Source: Xestospongia muta (lineage: Eukaryota; Porifera; Demospongiae; Haplosclerida; Petrosiidae). From it: a DNA stretch of 64,000 nt. Below, one piece after another: positions 23,975 to 38,900 of the stretch. Position 1 is the first letter of the stretch; every line of letters starts with the position of its first letter. The notes beneath the pieces are model-generated. The model was not told the DNA's origin. It made no database searches and was given only the letters and a program-made list of their open reading frames with translations. Location: assembly GCA_963693285.1 (NCBI GenBank), contig OY848922.1:4824923-4888922 (forward strand), given 5' to 3'. The translations under genes and the position numbers were made by a program.

Positions 23975-26900
23975 CTATCAAGAAACATAAAAAGACTGTT
24001 TAATATTTTTTATAGCTTGTTTTTATGTATCACAAATACATATCATGATTACATTGAACAATGAATAAGTTAACGAAGATAGACATACAGAGAAATGCTG
24101 TACACAGTTCTATAATTTGTAGATACAAAGTCTTACCAATATTAACAGGAATGCAAGCTTCTCGCTCATGTTGAACAAGTACATCACTGTCAGTAACATC
24201 TATATTGAAAGTAAAGTAAATATATCAAATAAATTCATTTATAATTAAATTTTGTATGGAGATTAAAAAACTAATATGATTTAAACATAATGTAGTTAAA
24301 ATGAAAAGTTAAAATAGAAGTCAGTTTAATCCAAGAGACTTTATTCACTTACCAATATCTATAGCAGCATAATCTGTTGTCTCAGTCTCATATGGTGAAA
24401 TATAATCAGTAGTGTTCAGTCCATATTGTGAAATATGATCAGCGGCCTTAGCTTTACTTACTGGTGTAGCAGTAGTTTGGTCTAAATAAGGAAAAAAGCA
24501 TGGACTGAATGAGTCTGTAAAACTGTTTTCAATATGTCATTCAATCAAATTAATTGCTTGCTAAAATGGCTATAAAAGAAGTTACAAAGATATCATACAT
24601 GTTATTACATGGTTTGAAAGTTAAATAGGCTACTGGTTAGCATTATTGACATTAACATGAAAATGTTGTCATGATGATTTCAGTGCCAGAATCATTGTTA
24701 CCATTTTGAGATATTATTTCTTTCACAATACGAAGTTGACCAATGGCTTTGAGAGCTTCAATGAAGTCTTCTCTGTTAGCATTTCCACTTTTTAACCATG
24801 TTACTAACATGTCTTTACGAGATGGTGCAGGTTGATAGTGATTGAGTGCTTTAATATCTTTTATTACAGAATCTTTAACACCAAGATGTATACCCAAAAT
24901 TTCCCAGTCATTAACCTCTTTTATGAGCTTTACAAGAGCAGAGAGATGACATTCACCTATTATAAAAAATACAATAAGACAATGTTACCATGACAACATT
25001 ACCTAGTGGTCCATTTGGTAGATTAGAGGAGACTGAAATAACAGCTACTTCATCTTCTAGAATTGGAAAGACATAAAAAATCACAAACCATCCATAAAAA
25101 TATATAATGCAGAAATGGTGAACAAAAAGAAGTTCTAAATAATTTATATTGATTAACACACTTCACAATGATAGGTTGACCTAATAGTGTACTATAGTCA
25201 TTAATAACTACAATGTATTTATTTAGTTACATTTCAGATAAATGTATCAACACAACATTACCTTTTTCAATGGGATTCTTTGATGTATTTGCAGGGTCTG
25301 ATAATGAAAAAATGTGAATCTACTATGCAATACCTTAGCTATAATCTTACCAATTAGCCAACAGGTTTGTCTTTTATCAATTAATTCAAGTGTTGGGAGT
25401 TGCTTTTCAATACTGCATCTCATTAAAGGTGGATCATCATTCCAAGATATAATAACTGGATGTAACTTGTGTCCACTTTCACTGTGCTCTTGTTTACAAG
25501 GGACAGATACTTCAGCTTTGAGTGCCCCTTCATCATATGCTAATATATCAGCACAAGTTGATATAGCTTCACAGAAGGCTTGGCGCAATTTAAAACAATT
25601 TTTAATCACACCATTATAGTAGACCTCAATCCAATAGAATCTATCAACTATTAGGACAGAACCAAATAAATCTTCAGAATAAAGTAAAACAGCATAACGA
25701 AGCTGTCTTGGAAATGCAATTGAACAACTATCTATATCAAATTGTGGACTTTCTGTTCTGTCAACCAGAGCTACCACAACAGCTGTAAATACACCCTACA
25801 ATAGAAATGTTGTTGTTATGAACAGGTTTAGAAATGAAGCTTTAAATATTAGTAATTATTGTAGATGAGTATAACAGTTACATTACTCACCTGAGGAACG
25901 ACTTTACTTCCAAATGTTATAATCATTGGATCACACTTCTTTTGAAAAAGAACTATGTCTTTCTCTTTTGCCTGCTGAGGTGGTAATACTACTGGCATAA
26001 AATATCGCTTAACACCATCAGTTGTCGAGAGTGGAGTAATGATACGCAGATAATGAAGCAACATTAAAAAGGCATGCTTTGTAAAAAGAAAATCAACAAA
26101 TGGTAGGCAAACATTATCAAGTAAAGAATCGTCAAATACTCCAAATTCACGAAATGCTCGCTGAGTGTCTGGTGTTATAGACTTACCCTCAAGTAAAATA
26201 TCCTCTAAGGAGTCTACGAATGACACACGTATCAATGCTGAGAGCAGGTCAAGGAGATATTGAGGATTAGTAAAGATTACGTTATGAAGGACAATTGGAA
26301 AATACAAGAACAAAGCCATGGTATGCAAGTGGGATAAAAAATTCAGGACATCATTTCCATCCATACTAAGACTAACTCCAATACCATGACAAGATACTAA
26401 TGAAATTATTCCATGATCCTCATGTGATGCCTCCTCTTTCAAACGCAATTCAAACATGTACCAACGTACTGGTATGGGTGCAGCGATGCCAATATCCTTC
26501 TGATAGGACATAATATGCTGTCGAAGAGAAGATGATATTTTCTTTCGATTCCACCAACAAAGATTATCAACAGGAAATATGAGCTCTTTTTGATCATCAT
26601 TATGAAAAATAAAATGATCATGAAACTCACTAAGAGTAGACAGTAGCTGCTCATTCTTAAATTCTAATGGCTCATACAATTCTTTTTTCATGCGCTTAAT
26701 TTTGTCATAGTAAGTGCCAATGATCATAAAAAGTGGTAAGCTTTTCTTTCCTCTTTCAACAACAACATTTTTAGAAGAAACTATTGAACGTACAAAATGC
26801 TCTATCAGCTCTAGGTTGGTCATTTGTAACTCACTGGGTTGATTGAGCAACTTACCTTTCAGTGAGTAGCAAAACTGAGGCTTTTCAGAAAGGCTTTCTG

Positions 26901-29900
26901 TTAACTTTGTACAGATTATATTTATGGTATTGCCACGAATAAATGCTCGTGATACATCAGCAAATTGTGGCTGACCACCACTATCAAGAACATTTATCCA
27001 TGTGGCTTTGTGGCGATTTTGCACTTTTTTTTGCTTTGCTAAAACTTTTGTTAATTTTCTAGAATATTGATCGGATTTTATCTCCGTATTGGAAGATGAC
27101 AGCTCTTTAGATGGACTGGCACTAGAAACTGCAGGTCTTGTAGCTTTGTCAAATGAAACTGTTGTGTTGATTGAAGTTACATGAATGGTTTTCTTCTCTG
27201 TTTGTTTGGGTTTTATAGTTGTATCGATATCAGAATCCAACTCATTCAAATCTTCTTCTGATATTGTTGATGTTACTGCAGTAGGCAACGGTACAGCAGC
27301 ATTGTAACTTTTTACATTTTGCTGTGCCACCCCAGTCATGCTAGTTTCACCAAGCGTGAATTTTTGAGGTGATTCTGCAGATAACGTTGTACTACTAGCA
27401 TCTTCTGACATAGGATCATCAGTTTCTTGTTGTGAATCTTGCTCTAGTGCATGAATTGCATCTGAGAGCATCCTTAGTAAGTCGAGACTGGTAACTGTTT
27501 CCCATATCTTTCCTTCATTACGTCCAGCCACCCTCTCTAATGCTCGTATAGGTCTTGTTGCTAATGCTGTACTGTTGTGAAATCTAGGTGCCCTCCAGTT
27601 GAACAGAAGTGACTTGAATGCTGTTTTACCAACACATGGTGGTCCCATAAGAACAAGTCTCATGTTAGTCAGTTGAACATTGCCTTTGTGGAGACCACGT
27701 TTGAAAAGTCGTTGTAATGCTGTAATAAAATACAAAAGAACATCATATTAATGATTGAATAAAGTATTGTATTATTAAAATGATATTATACTAATCATAT
27801 TAATAATTCAACATATATGCGATCTTTTAATAAATTATTTAATATATATTTATCTCAAGATTGCAGACTCTGCATAAATAAATTACTGAATATTAGCCAA
27901 TAGAGAAGAGTGCATGAAGAAATAAAAGAACTACAGTACTGCATGTTATATAAGAAACCTCCAAAAATAATGTCTCAAATTATTGATTATAATAGCTAAA
28001 TTTCTTAATTGCCGTAACTATAAATTCTATAATTTTTGTAATAGTCATGAATCAATTTGTATGGTCATGTCTACTTATTTCATATATTTATTTCATTGCT
28101 GTTTGGCACTTAATTAAGATAAAAAAGAAATTATCATCATGTTGTAACTTCTAATACATATTACTGCTAATGAGTTTAATTTATTTAAAAATTTGGCATA
28201 AGTGACTGCAGTATTGTAGCTGCTGCAAAAACACTATCTTAGAATTACTTTATAATTACATTATAAAAACTATGCTGCTGTAAGTAATGAATTTTAAGAT
28301 ATTGTAATGTAACTACAACAATAAAAAGAAGTACAAAGGAAAGCTTAAAAATTATAAACTATTTAGAATATTAAATAAAACGGTTCTACAATAATATAAA
28401 CTATACAAAGATAATAAAATTACTGTGATATACATACTTGTTATATCAAGTTATCAAATACATACCTTCATCTATTATCAGCTTTGCAATGTCTCGATAG
28501 CCTCTACTCTGAGCTAATTCAGCTGGAGTTTTACCATCCTGAGTGAAGAATGAATGTATTAATTAATAGAAAGGCAAACAGTATGTGTAAATGACACATA
28601 TATATATATATACACACACATATATATGCATCAAATATAGGTTTATTTATAAGTTTATGGAATTATCTCAATTGTGATTGGCAAAGGAACAACATCATTA
28701 ATTTTTTTAAGTCAGCCAAAAATTATCCAAACACCACATCATTGCAAACACTACTGAGGACATTTAATAAAAATTGTACAACACATAATATTTCCTCCTT
28801 CTTTAGTAATTATAATATAACAAATATAACTATTCTAATAATAACTACAAGCTTATATTTTTTTGCTTTTTTTCATCACTGCTAAAACTAGAAATTAGTA
28901 ACCTATCTTAATACTAAAGTCAATCAATGTTGCTATTCTGTTGCCAATTAAATGACTCCTATTGAAAAGGTTGTGACAGTCATTTTAACTGCAGTTATGA
29001 TAATGAAATATTGACAAAATCAGACTTATTAGACTCTATCTATACTTAATGAATTAAATGAGGTTAACAAAAAAGTGTAATATGACTAACAATCAACTAT
29101 TTCATGGAAAAGAAATTTTGGTAGTTTATTATTATATTGTTGAAGTACAATTTTAGAAGTTCATTCACACTGTTCATGATTAGGATAAATATATTCATAT
29201 AATTAGCAATTGTGATGGCAGTAACTTATATATGTTCATTTGTTGCTCTTAGAAGCCTACGTCATACAAAATAATAAAATAAAATAATATGATATGGACA
29301 CATCCTTTATTTATACATATATATAAAAGGATCCAAAAAGTTGTCATTTCAAAATGAAAAAACCTGTCAAACTAATAGTTTCATACAAATAATTGGTATA
29401 CAGATATTTGTATAAATCTTTGTATTAGTAACCAAGTCTCCCGTGGAGCAGGTTTCATTTCGACTATGCAGGAACGTTTATAGGAAGAATGTGTTTTTAA
29501 GCTAATAGATGGGATCAAAATGTTACCTGCTGCTACTTTGTTACTCATGGTCTTCTGGAGAGGTGGTGTCTGTTAATGGTAGTGTGTTCACAATTGCTAA
29601 GTTCAAGGAGTTACTAGTTCGCTGTGTCATCTGGCATCATATGAAGTCAGAAAATGAGCCATGCAGAGCTTAAAACAATGTATGATGAAGTTACAGTATA
29701 GTTCCTGGTGACCAAATTATCAAAAGTTTTGCTTTCTTTTACCTTGACTATATGATTTAGTTCAGAACTTGTTGAAATGCCTGTAAACATTTCTGTGCCT
29801 TGCCACCGAGTAATTACTAAGTTTCCACTCTGAAGTACCGTAGTTCTCCGAGTAAGCGCCCATTGGTGTTTAAAGTTCATTTGGAATTTGAAAGGGGTGG

Positions 29901-32900
29901 GCGCTTACACGTGATTTTTCAAAAACAGCTTCTAGTAAGCGCCCACTTATGAATAATTAATTAACTAATAACGTGAATATTCCGTATGTATGATGTAGAA
30001 GTTAATGCTGTCGAGGCTCTGAGAACTCACCCGGAGCGCAATATATCTCCTATAGCAAAGAAGTATGGTGTAGATATAAAACATATTAGATAATAAAATA
30101 AAGAGTTTGACAAGCTTCGAATCGCAATAACGATACGCTGTACAGTCAAGGACAAAAGGAGAAAGATCCTCCATTGAGCAAGGTGGTTTGGAAGTGCTTT
30201 GTGAGCTCACCTTTTGAATTCCAAACGGAACAAAAGACAACGAAACTATAATGTCTAAACTTAGAAAATTGCTAGCCTAACTTTTTTCTTTGCTCAACAC
30301 GTGATAATAACCACAATAACTACAAATCTAAGAGGGTGGAATGGGGGTGGGCGCTTGCACAGGGAATTGACATTTTCCTTAAGGACAAAAATAAGGGATG
30401 GGCGCTTACATAGAGGTGGGCGCTTGCTCGGGGAACTACGGTACCTTGTAATTTCCTCTTTCTTTGAAACCTTAACCCTTGTTTGAATTGCCACATCATC
30501 TTTTTGATTTGCTGTCTTCTTCTCGTATTGTACGTTTATATAGACCTCTATGAATACTGGAAGTAGTTCAATACGATATTTAAGGTCTGTATTCAAGAAG
30601 TATGTTTTCAATAGACAGCTGTTACACCTTCCATTGAGTGAAATGAGGGAGTAGGTAAGTTGATTGTAATTATGAGAATAGTTGTTTTATAAATCATTGT
30701 CAAAGCTTAGCTGTGATTCTAGACATGTATATAAAGTATATATATTATGTATATTATGTGTTGTAGTTATATTGTGTGCCAGTTTTCACATATAAGCTTC
30801 GTCAAGCATAGATAAGCTACCGAGGTTACACTTACCAGATTGCCATGGCAACTACTAGTCAGTCATGTCCATTATTGTAACCTAGGTTGTGTATTTGACA
30901 GCATGAACCATAGTTCCCTGAGTAAGTACCCATGGGCGCTTGCAGTTTATTTGGAATTTGAAAGTTGTGGCGCTCACTAGGGATTTTAAAAAAGGCTTCT
31001 AATAAGCGCCCACATTGAATAATTAATTATTACCATCAGTGGTAATGGAGTTAAGGCATATAAATTTGTCACACCACAGAGTATTTCACATTATGAATCA
31101 TCTCACCAAGAATCTGCACGTATGACTGATCTCTAATTTGTAACAGAATCATCTACATGAGACTATCATGTTAACAAATCAATATTGAGTCCAGATATAG
31201 GGCAGACACTTTCAACAAAGAAGGAACACAACAATCCTCATGATAGATTCACTGTTGATGTGATAAATGGCAAATTGATAGTTGTTCATATCCTAAAAGA
31301 AATTTCAAAGGTATATTGGTTCTTTCTTCACAAAGGAGGAACAATACCCTGTACAATCAAGCACAAAAGGAGGAGATCCTCCATTGAGCAAGGCAATTTA
31401 GAAGTGCCTTGTGAGCTGACTTTTCAATTTCAAACGGAACAAAAGACAACGAAACTTTAATGTCTAAACTTAGAAAATTGCTAGCCTAACTTATTTGTCA
31501 TTGCTCAATACGTATAACCACAATAACCAAAATCTAAGAGGGTGGGATGGGGGTGGGAAGCTTGCATGGGGAATTGACATTTTTCTTTAAGAACAATAAT
31601 ATGAGGGTGGGTGCATACATGGGGGTGGGTGCTTGCTCAGGGAACGACGGTATATATATGTATATATAGACATATATTATATATAATTATATATATATTG
31701 TACATGTATAGTTATACGTATACTCATTATTATAAAATATATGACATTACAATATGTTTGTATACTTTAGAAATATCACAAGTATCTTGTTGAATCTACA
31801 TAAGTATGATATAATTCAAAGCATGGCACGACACATAATGCTACTTTACATTGTTTACAATGGTATGTTGTGATTTTTCTACTATTTTGTTTCTTATGAC
31901 TACAGACAATACATTCATGTTGTGACGGCTATCCACTTGAACGAGGTGGTATTTTGCCGAGGAAATGATAGTCATGGAGGCATGCATCTGGAGGGAGTCG
32001 AGGAGAAGATACAGATGAAGTAAGATCAATACTGACTCTGGCGAGCATTTGTGTTGCTAGCTTTATTTGAAACTGGACATGGCTCATCTTCCTTTCTGTT
32101 TGAGTAGACATTTAATATAAGATGCAGACATTCACAATAGCTTAGTCTATCAAGTGGAAGTTTGGTCATTTGTACTATTTCACTCTCCTGTAGTTGAAGC
32201 TGTAATATGAAAGAAGTTGACCACTTTTATCTACTCCACCCATAAAGGTATTGTACCTATCAACCATTAGTGTCTTCTCTATATTTTTTCTTCCTGTAGA
32301 TGACAATCGTGTTCTCTGAGTTTACGTTACCATACTGCTATCATGGACTGTGCTAACAATGGTTATGAGCCGTTTATCTTTCCATTGCAAGGCAAGTATG
32401 CCATTCTCTAAGTTCTCTGTTCTTACTATTCCTTTCTTCAATCCTTTTCTTATCTGTCCAGTTTGTCCTTTACCTTTTGCTTTTGATTTCCATTCTAGAG
32501 GCATATCTTTTCTATCGACAAGGGCTGTACCACACACTCCCAAACCTTTCATTTTCATATCTACAAACAGTGATGGTCTGGTATAATAATTGTCCATGTG
32601 TATATGGTGTCCTGCTTTCTTGAGTGACCCAAGTAGTCTCATTACAATAACATGTGTAGCAGTTTTGTTCTCTCCAACATCTAACTCATCCTCCTTTCCA
32701 ACAAATTATTACTGCGTTTACACTGATCCCCACCTCAAACTCACTTGGTCCTTCCTGTGCCAACACAGGTTGTAGCTCGCGTTTACATTACGAACATTCA
32801 AACTCAAAAGTAATTATTATTATTATTAACTTATGACCACACCTCTAAAATCTAAAATGGCTGCCTTGATAAGGAAATCCATATTGACCCATGTAATGAT

Positions 32901-35900
32901 GAACAGAATAAAAAGACTGAAAAAAAGATGCTATAGAGCGAGACAAGCAAGAAATAAATGAAGATAATTCACCTTTGTCATGCTATTCCTTGCTATATGA
33001 ATGTTTCCTATTATTCGTGGAGAAAAACGACTGTGGTGTTTACCAAGGTGGGTAAGTAATAAAAGTGTAGGGTATATTCGTCTTTCTTAATGATAGATCT
33101 GACTACTGGTAGGCATACATTGTAAAGCAGACCTTTGCAGAAGCTGATTGGATGGCAAATTTTAGGTTAAGTAGATCAACATTCGGCTACCTATGCCATC
33201 AACTATCACCAGTCATACTAAAGCAAAATACCAATATGCGTACATCATTGTCAGTGGAGAAACGTGTTGCTGTAACACTCTGGTTTCTGGCAACACCAGG
33301 AGAATACAGGACTGCAGTATTGAGTCGTGCTGAGTCGAGCTGACACGGTAGAGTTTATTGGGCTGGTGTGGTTTAATATGGTCCAGTTTGGTATGCATTT
33401 ACATGTTGTGCCAACACAGATTGAACTGAGTCGACCTGGGTTAGACCTCTGTGGTAAACACAGTATAAGTAAGTATTATACATGTACAACAGTCAACCCA
33501 ATATTACTTGTCAATATGTTCCTGCATACAGAGTCCAATTGTAAGTATAACCTGCTTTTGAGTCAGCTAAAGAAAAGGCTTTTAGCCCCATTTGTTTGGT
33601 TTTTTAGACATGTATTGAAGAAAGCAAATTTTGCCTTTGAGCTAACAATGGCCTCATCTATGGAGAGTTCACCTCCAGGGTTATAACTAGCTTAAAAGTT
33701 ATTAAATCAGTGATGTAATAAGGGGATGTATCTTATATAATGGATCATATCCTGGTTCACCTTTTTGGTTTTGGCCTTTCTTGTCATTTATGTGTAGAAA
33801 CTTAAAAATTAGGCTGAAACAATCCCATGACATTACACAAGAGAAGGTGACTGTACTAAATGGCCAGTACTGGGCCCGGTAATCTTCTAACTTGGTGTAG
33901 TGAATTGTTCCCATTATTGTTACCAGAGCAAAAACTTGTAGCTTTTCTGTTGATGTGTGCATCTTCTTTTTCCAATAGTTTAGGCAAGGTCGGTGTGAAA
34001 CCTCTGGGTGCTCTTGAAAGTGTTGCTGGGCATACAAATTTGTTTTGTCAACCATTTCTTCTATTATCTCTGGTGTAACAAGTTTGTCAGAAAACTCAAT
34101 TGGTATTTTATCTATCACATCTTCTGTTTCTTCAGATTCTCCAACAAACTCTGGGATATCATATACTGCACTACTCAGAGAGATATGTTTTGTTGCACTG
34201 ATTTCAATTTCATCACCATACACTATTTCCATACCATCTACTATTTCAGTTTCCACATCAAAATCATTGCTAACATAGTATTCATTATCAACTTCAGTTA
34301 TTTCCATTACATCATTGTCATTGATTACCACTTCATCACCATCACTATTGCATTCATCATCATCAGCTCTGTTACACAATCCCATTACTTACATCACTTC
34401 ATCATCACTGATATGGCCATCAAAGTCATCATCACTATCATCTCCTGAGGCATTTCCTCCACTTGTAATCATGTCTATCACTTGGTCAGCATTGTATCTA
34501 GTCATTGTTCTCACACTTCAGTTATAAATATAAAAAAGATGTTGCTGTATTTGAATTGTTTACCAAGTAGCAGCCTCTAGAGCATATAAATATGCTCGCC
34601 GCATTTAATTTTGTAGGCGTTGCGCATATAATTATGCTCATCGCAGTCAAACGGTTAACTGCACTCATGAAATTTAAGATTGACAAAACAAGTTTATTAA
34701 AATCTAAATGTACTTAATAAATCAAATGAGGTTAAAAAGAATCCACACAATGACTAACAATCTACTATTTTATGGAAAAGAAATGTTGGTAGTTTATTAT
34801 TATATGTTGAAGTATAGTTTAGAAGTTATTCAAACTGTTCATGATCAGGATAATTATATTCATATATGGTAATTATGTTGACAGTAACTTATATATAAGG
34901 TCATTTGTTGATCTTAAAAGCTTAAGTCACACAAAGCATTAAAATAAATAATATGATACAGACATGCCCTACATAATATAAACATAAGGATCTGGAAAAG
35001 GTGCCATTTCAAAAAATAGGAAAAACTGTCAAGCCAATGGTTTCATAGAAATAATTGGTATACAGACATTTTGTATAAATTTTTGTATTAATACTTGTAA
35101 TGTTGTAATTTTTGATACAAAATTTAAGATGATTCTAACACAATATAATTGGACATTGTATCTAAAAACTGGAGATGTTGTTAAACAAACAATAGCAAAT
35201 AACATAAAAGAGTATTTTCACTAATCTGTATTAATATTTTAATATCATACTTAGTGTGATAATTATAACCTATGACTACTTGATGCAATCATACAATGAT
35301 CTTTCATACCTTATCAACAACAGTAATGTCAGCACCATTACTAATTAATATTTTGATTATCTCTGGTTCATTATTGCGAGCTGCCCAATGTAATGCAGTC
35401 CAGCCATACTGTAACAATAAAACAAAGAAGCAATACATACACAAAGTACACTATACAGATAAATTTCAACTCAATGTAGTAGTAGTACACAGTACATTCA
35501 TAATGTTCATAATATTTATGTATATATATCTACTATATAATTCTAATAGTGTGTTAATTATGTATATGTTATGAATATAATTATCTGTTCCTGTCCCACC
35601 ATAACATGATTTTGTGTATACTATATAAGTGCCATAATGTTCAATATCACCTGGTAGTAGGTTCCCCAAAATACCAGTTTTCTGTCAGATGTATATCTGA
35701 AATCCTACCACCCCATCCTTTAGATATAAACGTGATCACACCTTGTGGAGCTACTCCTATAAGGAATTTGGCAGTGTTGTAGTGCTTGTAATTACATCGA
35801 GTTTGAGCTCTGGCTTTCAAGTTAGTGGGTCTTTCCATGAAAACTTCAAAAGTCTATTATCACAACACATTTTCTAAAGCTCTTTCTGAATTCCATAGGC

Positions 35901-38900
35901 TGAGTCCGTACCAGTTCTCCTCTGTCTGGCCATTTAACAAGAGGACCCAATCGAATATACAATATATCAATCCATTTCTTCACATGTCGTGCAATAGTTG
36001 ACTGATTAACTTCAAATCTGTATGATCCTGATCCCCTAGATTAAGACGCAGCTTAAATCATAACAAACTGCTAAAAGCCTTTTGTGTAACAATTAGTACA
36101 GCCTACAGCACAACAGCTTTTATGTTTTCCTTTTGCCACTCAAAATGGCGGAAACGTCATTCAGCTCCTCCCACTGCATAACCTCTATACTTTAACGCTT
36201 TGTAACGAAATAATTGCGTGGGCAGGATCACGCTATGACAAAATTTAATATTCCCTCAAGACATAAACACATTGTCAATTGAACATGCTTTGGAAATGTT
36301 ATAATATGTTCAAATAAAGCTATAACTAGTTTCTAACTGTCATTTTAAACTGTAAGGATGTCAGTACAGTGGAGTAACAACGAGCGCTGTCTTATACATG
36401 GTACACGTAAGTTGACCCACATTGTCTACTATTTTTATTCAAGTTACACCATGAAGCGCCTATTTCTTTATATTGAGTTGACTTTTTGCCTAAATAAGTA
36501 GTAGGAAGAATAAAGTACGTAATTAGGTTGTCTATATAATGTAGTATACAAGTGATTATATATGTAATTCATTTGGATATAAAACTGTTGATTAATAGTA
36601 TGTATCTAAAGATATTTAGTGTGATAGAGTAAGAAACAGTCATCACTCTTCCCAGTGTGGCTGAGGTGTATACACAATCTTGACAATACCACTAAGTATA
36701 TTTCCTTATCTTCTTATAGGTGTAGCAGTAGTGAGATCATTAATGTTTGTCGTTCAGTTTCAGTGAGAAGTGACTCTGGCCAAAATATTTTTCTGGTAAT
36801 ATAGAAGGACAAACAGTACATTTTTGACTATTTTAAGCTAATGAGTTTAGTTGCAAGATTGAGATGAAAGTCATTCATGTTGTGAAATGATGGTTCGGAA
36901 AGAAGACAGTGAAAAATGTAAGCATTTGTGATAGCTAGATCTATGCTAAAGTAGGCAATGTATATATAGCATTTCCACCCACGAGCTCTAATACTATAAA
37001 TACTGTCACAGTTGATCATTTCGATCAACACTACCTATCTCCTAAAAATAAGGATTACTGAAATTGTATTGTCTTCTCCAGAAATATTGCAAATGGTTGT
37101 GGAAACAACCTCAAGTGTCAGCCTTTCAAAGGGTAATGTTAGCTTTCAGTTCTAATATGCTGTTAGTACATTTTGATCCTCATAGAGAGATCTTATTATA
37201 ATATGTCCGAGTTGAGATGATAAACCCAGACATATAAATAACTTTGCCTTTTTACGTGCTATCTACATGGAACTTGCACCAATCGATTCAGCTTGAAAAC
37301 ACATTTTATATATAACATTTGGCTGTCTAGTGCTACGAAAAAGTAAGAAACTAAAAAACTCCATACATGTTTAATTGCATACCTTCGTCATACTTCAAAT
37401 TACACACCTTCGAGGATTTAACGAATAACAATTTTCACCTCAAGAAGTGAGCCGTATGTCAAGATGAAATTGAAAATTACAATTATAATTATATGAACAA
37501 ATGTTCTATTATTACTGTTATTATTATAAAAAATAATAATTAGGTATTGTCTTTTGCAATTTAAGGCAGCTATTAAGCCACTGTGGTTCTGAAAAAAAGA
37601 TTTTAATAAAGAAGGAAGACTTTCTCTTTCCATAGCCTCTTGATGTTGGCACATGAATATCCTGTGGCATCAGCTGTTCTTTAAAGAGTTTTTTGAATAT
37701 GTTTGCACTTGTTGAGTTCCTTGAAATAGTCATAGACATGCGCAAAAACCTCCTTTGTTTATGTTTTTGTGTGTGTCGCTCTCTCAATTTTTTATGCTTG
37801 TATTGTGTCTAATCCCCATGTTTATTGTTAAAAGAGTTGTTGTTCAATCTATCATGTGTAAGAGAACACCACAGGAATACACTGAACTTAAATAGGAAAT
37901 AGTAAAGTCTGGGCTGACATAAATTGTATGAGATGGTGATAAACAAAAGATTGACTTACAAACAATAAACAGTGATATTTGATTTACTACATCTATTATT
38001 AGGACAACTGTTTCAATTCTTCAAGAGGGTTACCTATATCATTAGACTGGACTACTGGAAAGTTAAACCAACACAGAATGGCCCCTTTGTTATTTAGAGT
38101 CTCTTATCACTTTGGACATTCTAAATGAATATTACTTTACGTTAAAAAAGATACATTTGAAAACATGACTCCATTCTAGTTAACCTCTGTAGTCTGTTTG
38201 TGTGTGTGTGTGTCTGTTACCGGGGTTGTTTTTTTTGAACTGCTATAACTTGGCAACCGAAGCATTAGCAGCTACCAACGTTTAGCAACGAATAGAAAAG
38301 CATGTGGAATTTACAACAGTAGTGTCAACAACATCGTCAAGAAAAGCAGAAGCTTAAAACTCGCAAAAGAATTTTCAGGCTGCAGAGGTCAAGTGCCATT
38401 TCTCGAAAAGTAAAAAAACTTAACGTGGAGATTTTTTAGTATGTTGTAAACAATCTCAGAGGAATAAGGATCAGCAAGATAGAAGGCCGTTGGTCGAAGT
38501 AATCGTTAAAAAAGTTCTGAAAAATGTTTTCGGACTTGGAGCGAAGTAACGCATTCAGGAAACGTCTCCAAGCATTGAAAAGACCGCTACTAATAGATAA
38601 TATATTGATTTATATTTGTACTACAAGACATTTCCAAAGAACGTTTCATCTTCAAGTTACAATAAATTTTGTAAATGAAATATTGATACATTTTAAAGGG
38701 TCATGTAAAGACTCAGAGAACTTTTCATCAAGAAATTAGCACTTAATCTTGCTTGGCAATTGAATGATACTATCACTTACTCAGTTACTGCTTCACAGAC
38801 ATGACAAAGCTAGAAATCAAGCAACAATTAATGAGCATATACAGAATGACAAAGCTTACCATTTTATAACCACACTTTCTGGAATGTTAATAAATTTTCT

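Larger units (their letters stand above)
30670..35700. repeat. segmental unit 1 (MITE + piggyBac + ankyrin exon)
   Basis: The order of parts and the flanks match units at 43660-48700 and 55690-59060: a left flank with GTTTTCACATATAAGC, a MITE family B copy, a piggyBac copy on the minus strand, then an ankyrin exon with shared intron flanks (for example ATGACTACTTGATGCAATCA before the donor). Spacing between units is about 12-13 kb. Unit 1 ends in an ISL2EU fragment where the other two continue into Gypsy. Confidence 0.75.

Noticed and set aside
33327..33686. 119-codon plus-strand frame, with a relative at 45892-46251
   Set aside because: Spans the end of the Harbinger MITE and antisense piggyBac sequence; not a single gene.
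34008..34448. 146-codon plus-strand frame, with a similar one at 46574-47017
   Set aside because: Antisense shadow of the acidic N-terminus of the piggyBac transposases; conservation follows from the transposon copies.
36358..36406. ATG-to-GTAAGT stretch that could be a first exon
   Set aside because: Only 16 codons, no second exon found, inside an intron of the large gene.
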